Source: Absidia repens (Eukaryota; Mucoromycota; Mucoromycetes; Mucorales; Cunninghamellaceae). Taken from it: a stretch of DNA of 64,000 nucleotides. This document shows positions 11,643 to 22,224 of this stretch, one piece after another. Where the stretch lies: contig MCGE01000015.1 in NCBI GenBank assembly GCA_002105175.1, forward strand, positions 496,001 through 560,000. Direction: 5' to 3'. Every line of letters begins with the position of its first letter. Within the stretch, counting starts at the first letter, position 1. Made by a program: the position numbers and the translations under genes. The notes below the pieces were generated by a model that was not told the DNA's origin, did not search any database, and was given only the letters and a program-made list of their open reading frames with translations.

Positions 11643-11769
11643 CTTACTGTATCTTGAAATATCTTGTATGAGAGTATTAACTATCAATATACAAACAGAA
11701 AAATATATACAAAAACACAATTTCCAAAAAAAAAAATAGCCGTAACAATATATGTCGATCACCCTGTCA

Positions 11770-11805
<36 letters not shown>

Positions 11806-12153
11806 TTGGCTTTGTCGGCAAGGGTGGAAAAAATCCACCCATCATAATCAGCAGCTGATTCTACCTACTTCCCCTAATTTGACCACTGTAGCCTTCACCT
11901 CATCCTACCTACTCTAGCCACCCTCTATGGTAATCCTATCCACCAAACCATAAACCACATACTAGATAAAATCCAATTGTATACAAATATGCATAAAAGG
12001 CTTTTGTTCAAATATATATATATTATAAAAATCAAATGTCAAATATGTATACTCTACTAAAATGATGGATAATAATATAATGTTTTGTTAACTTGCGCCC
12101 TGTTCGTCCTTTGCATCATGTTCCACGCCCACCCCGCTGTATGATCGAATTGC

Positions 12154-12330
12154 AACATATAATGAAGGCAAAAATTGATAACATAATAAAAGAAGACAAA
12201 GATAATAATAATATATTTTATTTCCAAAAGAAAACGACGTTTAATCTACCAACAAACTATCACTACTACTAGTATGTTATACTATACAAAGCATCAAGTC
12301 ATCCTTCCAAACCAAAAAGCGTACTTCCAG
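12154..12330 (+). repeat. direct repeat B, left copy
   Basis: Shares a long stretch (including AAAAGAAGACAAAGATAATA) with 16098-16281 in the same orientation. Similarity continues through the following region (CTACTAGTATG/CTACTAATATAC, then CC(A)TTCCAAACC/CCATTCCAATCC). The pair brackets the decayed nuclease-like gene and the twin small elements. Confidence 0.65.
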
Positions 12331-12508
12331 TTGGTGGTACCCATATATATATATATATATATATAAAATGATGCAAAATGTAGTGACAGATCAACCAGTA
12401 CGACATAACACCTACTTACCTCTGTATCCAATGATAGTAGCTTGTACAAAAACAAAACCAGCAAACAATCATTCAAGGTATCCACCAGATGATATGTTCC
12501 ATCCAAGT

Positions 12509-12671
12509 CCCCCTATTTGGTACAACGCTACTGATAAAGAATCATTGTGGGTTGATAACACCACATGACGTCAAATACGTTCACTTAGGTCGTCAACATC
12601 GATAAACGATTTTGTGACTACTGCAGACCGTCAATGAGCACCCCTAACAGATTCCTTGGCCAAATAGGGGG
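12509..12671. mobile_element. small inverted-repeat element C, copy 1
   Basis: Starts CCCCCTATTTGG and ends CCAAATAGGGGG, a perfect 12-bp terminal inverted repeat around a 163-bp unit. Its inner 133 bp (12523-12655) is nearly identical to 12829-12961. No coding capacity. I could not identify a clear target-site duplication. Confidence 0.6.
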
Positions 12672-12817
12672 GAGGTTCAAATCCAACACCAAAGAATAAG
12701 AATCATCATACAAAAAAAAAAAAGAGTAAGTGAGCGAGTGAGTGAATGAATAAGTGAGTGTTGTTTTTTTCAATATTGTTTTTGTAGACCTTACCTGAAG
12801 AAGAATAAATGCATAAG

Positions 12818-12979
12818 CCCTATCGGTTCAACGCTACTGATAAAGAATCATTGTGGGTTAATAACACCACAAGACGTCAAATACGTTCACTCAGGTCGCC
12901 AACATCGATAAACGATTTTGTGACTACTGCAGGCCGTCAATGAGCACCCCTAACAGATTCCCTGACCGATACAATAGGG
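12818..12979. mobile_element. small inverted-repeat element C, copy 2
   Basis: Second copy in the same orientation about 300 bp downstream. Its 133-bp core (12829-12961) differs from copy 1 at only a handful of positions. Ends read CCCTATCGGT and ACCGATacaATAGGG: the two arms match each other apart from a 3-nt insertion, and differ from copy 1 in the same bases on both sides (TATTTGG versus TATCGGT). Confidence 0.6.
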
Positions 12980-13148
12980 TGATGGAAAGGAAAATAAAAA
13001 AAAAAACATTTTTTGTTGAGCTCGCAAAAAATCAGCGAATGTGAATGTGTTTAAATTTATTCACAGTCCGCCTTTTTTTTTTTTTTTTGGCAATTCTGGT
13101 TACTTTCTTTTACGCCAACAAAAAAAAAGGCATAATCTTTTACTTATA

Positions 13149-15942
13149 ATGTATGATGCTCAATACTATCCTGGACACGAAGGTAAGTGATTCAATATTA
13201 GAATACAACCGAAAAGAACATGTAATAATTTTTTTTTTTATATTTGACATAGAACTTCGCCAATATGTAAACAACAACAAACATCCGAGCTTTGATTCCT
13301 TTACTTTGGCCAACTTGGAAAAGATTGCACAGTGGTCTACGACTATCTACACTACCGATCGCGATATTCTATTCCAAACGTGGTTTGGTAGATTCACAAA
13401 ACTTTTGCGATCGCAAAAACCGCATTTGGCTACTAGGTAATGTATTTGTTAGAACGCTTGGTTGGTTTATGCTCACCTTTTTTTGTAATAGGAAACTGAA
13501 ACTGAACAAAAAACTATGGACGACTGTCGCAGAAATGAGAGATTAACTCACAGAAGCAGGATCAGCATACACTTTGAAAAGTGTCAGCTTGATGGGGAAA
13601 TACAGCGCCAAGGCAGAACTTATTCTCAGCGACGACCTTGATCAACAATTGGAAGGCAGTCATGGAAAACGAAAGCAGAAAACGACCCTGAACGATGAAG
13701 CAAACAAGGAATCAAAACGACAGCATATTTCCGATGATACCAACATCGAAGAAGAAGAAAGAACTGGTGTTTGTAGCCAAGGATCTTCACATGCGACAAT
13801 AATGACAGCAGCAACAGCAGCACCAACAGAAGCGGTGACAGCAACAACACCCGTAACAGCAGTAGTGGAAGGACTAACTACAGAACCAAGAACAACAGCA
13901 ACAGTGACAACCACTGGAAATATCATTTTTGGAATGGGTTACAAAAAGGTATATGTCACTTTCACTGGTAATTAAATATAGCATTACTGATCTTTATTTT
14001 ATTTTATTTTTTTGTTTTTCTATAGTTGGCTGGTATTCCTTGGGAAGAAAGCGAACAACGACTTTTGGATGAATTGAAGAATGGCAACCCGTTTCTTGAT
14101 ATCAAGTTATGTATGACTCCCATGATTTTGAAGTTACTCATGTCACCACTGATTCCTGCGGATTTACCTATTCTCAAATAAGTTGCTGGGTTGATTTGAT
14201 GACGATATGTGATACTTACTTTTTTTTTTTTTTTTTTTTTTGATTCCTAGGCTTAGTCTATCTGGTATTGTCAATACAATGAACCCGACTCATTACCAAC
14301 GAATCAAGCAATACCTGTCGAAATGCAAGTATGAAGCCCGTCTGGATGAATTGGTGGATCGGTTTCGTCAACATGGATTGGATACAAAGAGCAATGCATT
14401 ACTGGATGAAATCAACCTGAAGTTGTAAGTAGGGTGGATTTGGGGAAAAACAAGTATTTACTGGGAAATGACTCTTTTTTTTTTTTATTGTGATAAATAG
14501 AACCAACAGCAATATCGAAGACACCATCAGCCTCGTGGATGATCTGAAAAAACCCTACTTGCAAAGTTGTGGGCGCTCTGGTCAAGGATATCGGGTTTTA
14601 AGAATTGTGGAACAATTGTAAGTGCTTTTTTTGTTTGCTTGTTTGGATGCTATATGGACTAACGGACATCACTTTTTATGCTTGATTTTTGATTTAGGTT
14701 GGAAACCATGGAAAGTCACTCGTTTGCTGAATCAGAAGCAACAACAACCCGAAGGATTATGATCATTATGGAAGAAATATTTCGTTGGACACGTATCAAG
14801 CTGGTAGAGTAAGTTAAAAAAAAAAAGTAGAAAAATGAAAGCGGTCGACTCACCCACTCTCTTTCTCTCTCTTTTCAAACAAAAGCGGGGAACACGTTAG
14901 CGAATGTACTCAGTCTATGCGTCAATACAACGAAATTATGTATGGAAACAGTGACGACAGAATCCAGACGGGACGGAAAATTGACTTGCTGGTGAAATGT
15001 GGTGAAAACAAGGATGTTGAATTGAGTAGCATTGAAATCAAAAAGCCTTTGGCGCCACCTTCTTTAGCCTTAGAACAACAGTGCAAAAATTTGACGACCA
15101 ACGGGACAATTCTCAACTATCTACAAGCCATCAGTTCCTCCAATCTCTTTGACCACGTTGTTGCCATGGACTGGATAGGTAATATATATATGTAGTATAT
15201 ATAAAAATAAGTGTGTGTGGTGGGGAGGGGGCAGACGGGGTGGGTGGTAGCAGTGTGTCTCTAACTTTTTGATTTTCTTTTTACAGGAATGGCCGGTTAT
15301 ATGTATCTATTGGTTGACATTGATGGGATTTATTATGGAAAAAAACTTGGAACTCTGACCTTGCCCAAATCACCCAATGATTTTATTGGTTTGAAGACGA
15401 CACTGGATTTGCTGTTTGGATATCAGGTAAAAAAAAAAAAATAGTACTACTTGTTTATCAAAGTTATTGATAATGAAACCTTTTTTATATTATAGTATAC
15501 AATGTTGGACCTTGCTATGGAAGCCAGGTCTGCGATTGGAAAACGACAAGAACTGGACCAAATGTGTGAAATCATTGATATCCAAGATCAAGTGAAAACC
15601 CACCACCATCACAACATCTATATTACCCGAATGCCCATGCCAGTACCAACACTTAGTTTACTTTACTTTAGTGTATTATACCCGTCACTTTATTATTTTC
15701 CTTCTTTATTCAATAAAAAATTATATCTCTCTTTTTTTGTGAACTTCCTTTATAAAGTCTTGATTTGTGCATGTTTTTGTGTGTTGTATGCTGTGTGTTA
15801 TGTATTATGTATTATGTATTATGTATTATATATTATGTATTATGTATTATGTGTTGTGTGTTGTGTGTTGTGTGTTGTGTGTTGTGTGTTGTGTGTTGTG
15901 TGTTGTGTGTTGTGTGTTGTGTTGCTGCCGTGTTGCTGTTGA
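13149..15942 (+). pseudogene. decayed PD-(D/E)XK nuclease-like gene of a Mucorales-type family
   Basis: Ten putative exons (13149-13182, 13253-13436, 13492-13948, 14026-14177, 14251-14424, 14501-14617, 14698-14808, 14886-15178, 15287-15426, 15496-15942) keep phase across all junctions for about 700 codons. There are two lesions. An in-frame TAA at 13544-13546 splits exon 3. The donor after exon 4 reads ATAAGT instead of GTAAGT (14178), with a TAA formed if unspliced. Exon 8 encodes GRKIDLLVK (D443) and, 11 residues on, SSIEIKKP (E460, K462), the D...ExK pattern of PD-(D/E)XK folds. The middle has a Thr/Ala-rich linker. Related multi-exon proteins of unknown function are, as far as I recall, common in Mucorales. 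The C-terminal ~100 residues are encoded by AATAAA-containing and heptamer-repeat DNA and are probably not original. An expressed gene with unusual processing is possible but less likely. Confidence 0.6.
15793..15925. repeat. heptamer microsatellite (TGTATTA)n / (TGTGTTG)n
   Basis: A tandem 7-nt array that switches from TGTATTA-type units to about ten TGTGTTG units. It lies at the 3' end of the decayed nuclease-like gene and supplies the repetitive Cys/Val/Tyr codons in its terminal open frame. Confidence 0.85.
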
Positions 15943-16097
15943 AGTAGAATTATTTATAGCGCAATGAATGAATCAAAAATACACTGAGTGAGTGGTGTCA
16001 TTGATATCACCGCAAGGTACACATTTGTTAGTGATAATACCTCCAATTCCACTTCAAGTTCCTCTTGGGTCCTTTTTTTTTTTTTTTTTCTTGTGGT

Positions 16098-16281
16098 ACA
16101 ATATAATGAATACAATAATTGATAGCATAATAAAAGAAGACAAAGATAATAATAATAATAATGCTTTATTTTTTTTAAAAAAAAAGAGACGTTCTATCTA
16201 CTAATAAAATATCATTCAAGTACTACTAATATACTACATCAATCAGCGAGTCGCCATTCCAATCCAAAACCCAGTTAGCAG
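16098..16281 (+). repeat. direct repeat B, right copy
   Basis: Same orientation as 12154-12330, with TAATAATAAT and poly-A/T length changes between copies. The pair frames a 3.8-kb segment. Confidence 0.65.
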
Positions 16282-16375
16282 AAGTATTTATAAATTAAAT
16301 TCAAAACGTCAGTCAAACTATAACAACATGTAAGAAAAATACCACAGAACACACATTTTTTTTTCGTTCACCTAT

Positions 16376-16440
16376 AAGACGTCCCATAGATTCTAGTCCA
16401 AGATGAAAGGGTTCCCCCATGGTGTTTGTCAATACCTTTT
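16376..16440 (-). repeat. fragment of dispersed 0.7-kb element (core only)
   Basis: Reads AAGATGAAAGGGTTCCCCCA then TGG..TTTGTCAATACC, matching the minus-orientation core of the copies at 20.8 and 27.8 kb (AAAATGAAAGGGTTTCCCCA then TG..CTTGTAATCCC). The match covers only about 65 bp; flanks do not align. Confidence 0.5.
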
Positions 16441-16604
16441 TCATATCGCCCTAAATCTACCAAAAAAAAACATTCCCCCACTACAGGATCGCAAAGATCC
16501 ACAAAAATAAAAATGAAGGAAAGAGAAAGAACAGAAGTTAAAAAACAAGCCTTTGCATAAGATTCCCAAGTTTATACTCCGATAGTGCTGTATTTCGAGT
16601 ACAC

Positions 16605-16842
16605 CTATTCCAAAAAGTTTCAGCATGACGAATCGATCCCTGAAGTCTTCAAAAAGAACTTGGGTTTTAGTAGTCTTAGTGTATTGCACTTCTTTTTTTT
16701 TTTTTTTTTTTGGCATCGTCTAAATTTTTTTCTGAGTTCGTCTTGATTTATTTTTCCCCTGTCTAGAAAAAAAAAATTGACTTCGTCAAAAATGTAAACG
16801 CCGCCCTCCAGAAAAAAATTGACTTCGTCTCAATTTGAAGTT
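16605..16842. mobile_element. rearranged relative of the 11.4-kb MITE
   Basis: Three blocks match the element at 11411-11642: a 42-bp segment (16605-16647) that is inverted relative to the first copy, a segment in the same orientation (AGAACTTGGGTT...GTCTTAGTGTATTGCAC plus T run, from 16655), and the right terminal repeat (16819-16842, TTGACTTCGTCTCAATTTGA...). A second partial terminal repeat lies near 16777. No intact left end is seen. Confidence 0.6.
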
Positions 16843-17036
16843 GAAATACTTTAAATCCGACGCGAAGATATGTGTCTGGTCATGTTGATTCGAATTAAAA
16901 AGGAAATCATGGGAAAATGCTAACGCTGATTTAAAAAATATATAAGATTGAATCCCCACGCTTTTTTAAATATTTTCTTCGGCCCGCCCTTTTTTCACTC
17001 TTTTTCACTCACTTTTTTATTTCATATTGACTTAAT

Positions 17037-19789
17037 ATGGTAGACACTACACATACCCCAATCTATAAAGTACTCATCGCCAATCGTGGTGAAATTGCTT
17101 GTCGAGTCATTCGTACATGTAGACGACTAGGCATTGCAACCGTGGCTGTTTACTCTGACAGGTATACGGATATGAAATAATCCAAGTGAACGGATGAAAA
17201 GGAAACACAAGTTATCTAACTATTCCTCCTCAACATTTGCTTTCGGCAATAGTGACGAAAATGCTCCTTTTGTCCAGCTTGCCGATGAAGCATATCATAT
17301 CGGTCCCTCTGTTGCTGCTGAATCTTACTTGGTGGGTGAAAAACTCATTGAAGTCGCCAAACGTTCAGGTGCTGATGCCCTCCATCCTGGCTATGGTTTC
17401 TTGTCTGAGAACGCTGACTTTGCTGAACAAGTTGGTAAAGCCGGTATTAACTTTATTGGTCCTTCTCCTGATTCTATACGTGCCATCGGTGATAAAGTAA
17501 GTCCTTTCCTCCTCCACTCTTCAATGTCTCATCACAATCACCAGTCATACTTATTACAGTTGCTTTTTTTTTTAGATTGCTGCCAAAGTCTTTATTAAAA
17601 ATCATGCAAATACTATCCCTTTGATTCCTGGCTACAACGGCGAAGACCAAACGGTGGAGCGATTGGAACAAGAAGCTAAACGTATTGAATTCCCTGTATT
17701 ATTGAAAGCATCTGCTGGTGGAGGTGGTAAAGGGATGCGTGCCGTTTACGAACCTCAAAGTAAGTAGCTATGAACAAATAGAAGTAGAAAAAACAAAATT
17801 TGCACAAATCAGTTTGACCGTTCAAAACTTTGTACTCATGAACCGATCCCTTCTTTATTTCTCTCTTTCTTTTCTTTTTCTAGATTGCGTGAAGAAATTG
17901 AAGCAGCCAAGGGTGAATCCTTACGCTCCTTTGGATCGGACAAGTTATTGATTGAAAAGTACTTTACCAGTATTCGCCATGTTGAAGTAAGTTTTACTCT
18001 CAGGGGAAACCCCATTACATGTGAAAATGGGGCATCGGTCGGGCATTGAAAATAGACTAATTCTTTTTCTTTTTGCTTGAATGATTACAGATTCAGATCT
18101 TTGGGATAAATACGGGAATGTCTACCATATCAACGAACGTGATTGTTCCATCCAACGACGACATCAAAAAGTGGTTGAAGAAACACCATCGCCTGCTGTG
18201 GATGGTCCGTTACGTGAAGCCATGACCTCTGCTGCTGTGGAATTGGGCCGAAAATTGGGTTATGTGGGTGCTGGTACCGCCGAATTCATCTTGGACGAAA
18301 AAACCCGACGTTTCTACTTCCTTGAGCTGAATACTCGACTCCAAGTGGAACATCCTATCACCGAAGCCATTTCTGGACTGGATCTTGTGGAATTACAACT
18401 ATTGGTGGCGCAGGGTACCAATCTCAAAGACCTTGGTGTACTGAACAACATTCCTTTCCGTGGCCATGCTATTGAAGTTCGTCTCTGTGCTGAAGATCCC
18501 GATAATGACTTTGGTCCTCGTACTGGTGTCATCCAAAAGTGGTCACCTGCCAATGCCGCCAAAGATCTTCCCGGTGTCCGCTATGATACTGGTATTGAAG
18601 ACGGCTCTGAAATCTCTGTTTTCTACGACTCAATGGTGGCCAAGGTGATTGTTCATGCGCCCACGCGTGCCGAAGCCATCCGGCGGATGACCATGACGCT
18701 GGCTCGTACCGTTATCCTGGGAGTCACGACCAACCAGAAATTCCTCATCAGCATCATGAACAACCCTCGCTTCCAATCCGGCACATTCGATACCAACTTT
18801 ATCACCCTTGAAAATGATCGATTATTCCAAAAGACCACAACAGCCCTGGTACAAAACAGTGTTGTGGCGGCTACTCTGTTTGACTGGTGTGTGCGTAAAA
18901 ACCAACAAGTCCATCTCCGTAACATGGCTTCCAACTGGCGCAACGTCCCCTGGCGCCATCCTACTGTGCGTTATCTCATCAATCAAGATCAACAGGTGGC
19001 CATCACTTATGCGTACAAAGGAAACGAAACCCGGGATCATCGGCATGCATTTAATTGCGGTGTTAGTCTGATTTCTACCGATGATGGTGATTCCAAGTCA
19101 AAACAAGACCCCAAATCGTCCGATCAATCACAAGATTTGCCCCTCTCTGCTGTTCTCTATGACACTGATTTCGGAAAAGAAATCCCTGGGCCCAAAGGTG
19201 TTCATGGTGGTAAAGGTTTACTTCGTGCAACCATTGGTAAGAAGAAGAAAAAATACACACACAATATTACTATTCCAGCAATCTGACGGATTTTATATTC
19301 TTTTCTATTTGTAGATGGATGTCAGCAATACTTTTATGTCGCTCAACAAATTCACGATATCAATGAAAAATCCATATTTGTGCATGACTTTAAACAAGGT
19401 CATCAAATTGAATTGGCAAAAGTAGATCGATTGAAAAGCACAACGGCAGCTGGTGAAGATGATCGTGGTAAGAAATGAACCCCACCCATCCCATCGATAT
19501 GATAGTTTGCAATGAACTTTGTTTTTGATATATATTCCCCAATTTTTTGTTCAAAAAAAAAAAAATAGTGACACCTTATACATCTTCCATGCCCTGTCGT
19601 GTTCTGAAGGTGCTCGCTCCTACTGGTACCACAGTCAAGAAGAATGATCCATTGCTCTCCATTGAATCCATGAAAACCGAAGTCAAGCTTTTGAGTCGTC
19701 ACGAAGGTGTGGTTACAATGCGTGTGGAAGAAAACCAACTGGTAGATGCCCGTGTCCTCTTATGCCAGGTGGATGAAATCAAAAAGTAG
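17037..19789 (+). CDS. biotin-dependent acyl-CoA carboxylase alpha subunit (MCC-type), with two apparent frameshifts
   Basis: Carboxylates a biotinyl-lysine with ATP and bicarbonate; the layout (biotin carboxylase domain, linker, C-terminal biotin domain, no carboxyltransferase) fits a 3-methylcrotonyl-CoA carboxylase alpha-type subunit, usually mitochondrial. Exons: 17037-17161, 17253-17496, 17576-17759, 17884-17986, 18091-19236, 19315-19467, 19569-19789. Motifs: [37 protein letters not shown]-grasp loop [48 protein letters not shown], and the biotin site ESMKTE with K in SIESMK. Two single-base problems exist: the exon 3/4 junction (CTCAAA|GTAAGT joined to ATTGCG) is one base short, and exon 5 reads TTTGGGATAAATAC where the family needs F-G-D-K-Y, again one base short. 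Substrate assignment is an inference; propionyl- or another acyl-CoA is possible. Confidence 0.75.
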
Positions 19790-21150
19790 TCTAGTGGTAG
19801 TTTTATTTTTGCTTTATCACCGTTCCCTCACCCTTATTATTTATTTGTGTTTTTTGTTGCTGTTTTTTTGTATCAACTCTTGACATTACGCTACTTGCTA
19901 TAGAAAAATAATAAAACCCTCTTATAGTCTACTATTATCATTTGTCTCCGTTGTTGTTTTGAATTTATTCTGTTGCAATTTTCTTTATTTTCTCCCATAT
20001 CTGAAAAGAATTAATCTACAGGGCCAAACGGGTGATTGTTGAAGTATTACAGTCCCCTTGAGACTCAATTGACCTTCGGTTTGGACTTCTTTTTTTAGTT
20101 TTATTATACCACATACAACAAAATATAAAAAATAAAGTTAAAGTAAAAAGCTGGCTATATACAGTCTGTCCAGTTTAGAGGCGGTTAAGCTGGTGGCGCA
20201 ACCTAGCTCAGGGTTGGGACAAATGGTCACAGATAAATTAAAATCAATGCAAATATTCTACAGTATAGCACATTGGTGGATATATGAAATCACTGTGTCT
20301 TTGAAGGGTGTCGGGAAGAAGTAGTCATGATGGATGGACTAGAAGGTGTGTGTTTGATAGAAGACGCAAAAAAAAGACTATAATAGCGATTTTTTCACAA
20401 TTAAATGGGTCATAGAATAGTCAACAAACCGATATAATTTATTGAGAACATATTGATATATTCTGAAACTAAAGATGAGGGTACATTGTAACAAGTCACT
20501 CAACTGGGAGGATCTATAGAAGGAAGCATGAGCGATATTAAAGTGATTTCTAAAGAATGGTCAAACTAATTCAAAGCTACAACTGTAAAATGTATGCCAA
20601 TGTAATATAAAAAACATGGGGAATATAGAAGGCATATTTGTTATTGAAGCGCAACAACGGTCACTGCGAATCAAAAAGGGCTCTATTGTACAAGACATGA
20701 GAGAGACAAATGGGGCTTTTTTTCATTGGAGGATATCAAACGAGACATATTTTATTCAGATAGAGATATAAAACATGGAAAAACTAACTAACACTAAATT
20801 AAACTAAACTAATGAAGGGTCCAAAAGACTTAACTAATGGTGGTCTCAAATCCTGGATCCAAAATGAAAGGTATCCCCATGCTTCTTGTAATCCCTGATC
20901 TGGAAACCTTTCTAAACTAGTCCTGATACTATTCCAAGTCCAAAATATCCCCGTAGAAGTTGAATGATAAAAAAAAAAAAAAAAAAAAAAAAGAAAGGCA
21001 AAGAAAACAAAACAGAAAGAGAGCCGAAAAAATAAAGAAGGCTGGTGAGAAAAAATAAATATCGGATTTCACGTGGGCGGGATTTGAAATATTTTTGGGT
21101 CTCTCGTGGATACAAAGGAAAAAGAACCCTCCCTTTTTCTCGTTCCTTTC

Positions 21151-21182
<32 letters not shown>

Positions 21183-22224
21183 CAATCAGCATACCGTCAA
21201 CATGGCGATTCTCATCTTATGGCTGTAACCACCATTATTCAACTCGGCAGCATGGCCGCACCTTTCTAGTATTGTCGTTGCTATCAAGATGGAACCATTC
21301 TGCTTAGTTTTAATTTACATCCCCTCCCCCTTCACTGTAGAATAGTTTGTCATTTGTTATAGAATAACGTGCCCCATTTGATTAGTCTAGTGTTTATTAT
21401 ATGCAATATATATCCACAGCCCATACATAGCTTCAAACACATCACCATTAGATAGGCGTCAAAATGCTATCATGAGGGTACATCGTCTAGTTTTGTTGTC
21501 TATCTGAATAAAATATATTCTGCAATTTTAGTTTTGTGTTGTCTCTCACACCTTTAGTTTGTCTTATTACATGGGCATTGCAGCGTATGTGCGTGTAGAA
21601 TAAGGAAGCTGATGTATGTGTGCAAAAACAAAAGTGAGCAATGAGGCGACTTTGAGCAGCCGACATGTCCTGCTCACCGTCCACTGTACTGTAAAGTACT
21701 GTACTGGAACGTACACTAACTTCCAAAAAATAAGAATGAGAGGAATTTCTTGGATGATTTAAAAAGTGACTTTAAAAAAAATTGCAACGATGAGCGCATA
21801 AAGTTATAATGACTGTAGCACACCGGAAGGTATTTTGTTTACCCCCCATAACATTCTTTTTTGTTTTGTTTTGGACGTCCCAATTTAACCTTTGCCCCAT
21901 TTCAAAACTCTAAACATTGGATATACCCCAACTACTCTGTCAACTCATCATATGATCGGGCAATCACCATACCATTTGTCTTCAATCTCAATTCATAGTT
22001 AGCACGTAGTTCCATGCCCAGTCATCATACTATGCGGTACAACAAATCTTAATCCTTATCCACCGTACTCAACATTTTTCTAGAGATAATTGAATAGAGT
22101 AATAGTGTAATTGTTTCAAAGGCTCCAATGGAGAACCAGGTTGTTTATTGATATTATAAAAAGTAATCAAGCATAAAAGACAAGGCAGTAATAAATTAAA
22201 ACTAAACTAAAGACTATATACACC
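19790..22224. other. intergenic region holding 0.7-kb element copy 1
   Basis: About 2.4 kb with no supportable gene. The carboxylase poly(A) signal (AATAAAA) lies near 19908. The 20400-21090 segment is a dispersed element (separate entry), followed by a 29-nt T run ending near 21178. A GTAC cluster is at 21685-21715. The remainder is A+T-rich and unexplained. Confidence 0.6.
20400..21090 (-). repeat. dispersed 0.7-kb element, copy 1
   Basis: Reverse-oriented copy. Reading on the minus strand: GAAATCCCGCCCACGTG-type box at 21086-21070, a purine/pyrimidine tract, then GGACTAGTTTAGAAAGGTTT, a GGGATTACAAGAAGCATGGG core and TTTCATTTTGGATCCAGGAT, an AATAAAATATG near 20750, and further shared sequence (CATGTCTTGTACAATAGA, GTTACAATGTACCCTC) to about 20400. 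Aligns along its length with copies 2-4. No ORF is conserved among copies. Confidence 0.75.

Larger units (their letters stand above)
11160..13148. other. repeat-rich intergenic region left of the decayed nuclease-like gene
   Basis: About 2 kb with no credible ORF. It contains an inverted-repeat element (11411-11642), a 46-nt region of poly-T near 11770, one member of a direct repeat pair (12154-12330) and two copies of a second small inverted-repeat element (12509-12671 and 12818-12979), annotated separately. Open frames here are short and low-complexity. Confidence 0.6.
15943..17036. other. repeat-rich intergenic region right of the decayed gene
   Basis: About 1.1 kb without a gene. Contains direct repeat B right copy (16098-16281), a fragment of the 0.7-kb element family (16376-16440) and a rearranged relative of the 11.4-kb MITE (16605-16842), then a T/C-rich leader before the carboxylase gene. 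Confidence 0.6.

Noticed and set aside
12672..12685. GGTTCAAATCC, a perfect-looking tRNA B-box next to element C copy 1
   Set aside because: There is no A-box at the right distance and no cloverleaf can be drawn; the second element copy lacks it.
13492..13560. A tiny intron that would remove the TAA at 13544
   Set aside because: The only GT...AG pair around it spans about 30 nt, too short for splicing compared with other introns here.
15793..15925. TGTGTTG array as an internal telomere or a CRISPR-like array
   Set aside because: Pure 7-nt microsatellite with no spacers, with genes on both sides; consistent with simple replication slippage.
17037..19789. Bacterial origin of the carboxylase gene
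   Set aside because: Six typical fungal introns and fungal-like flanks argue for a normal nuclear gene; the bacterial-like motifs are universal in biotin carboxylases.
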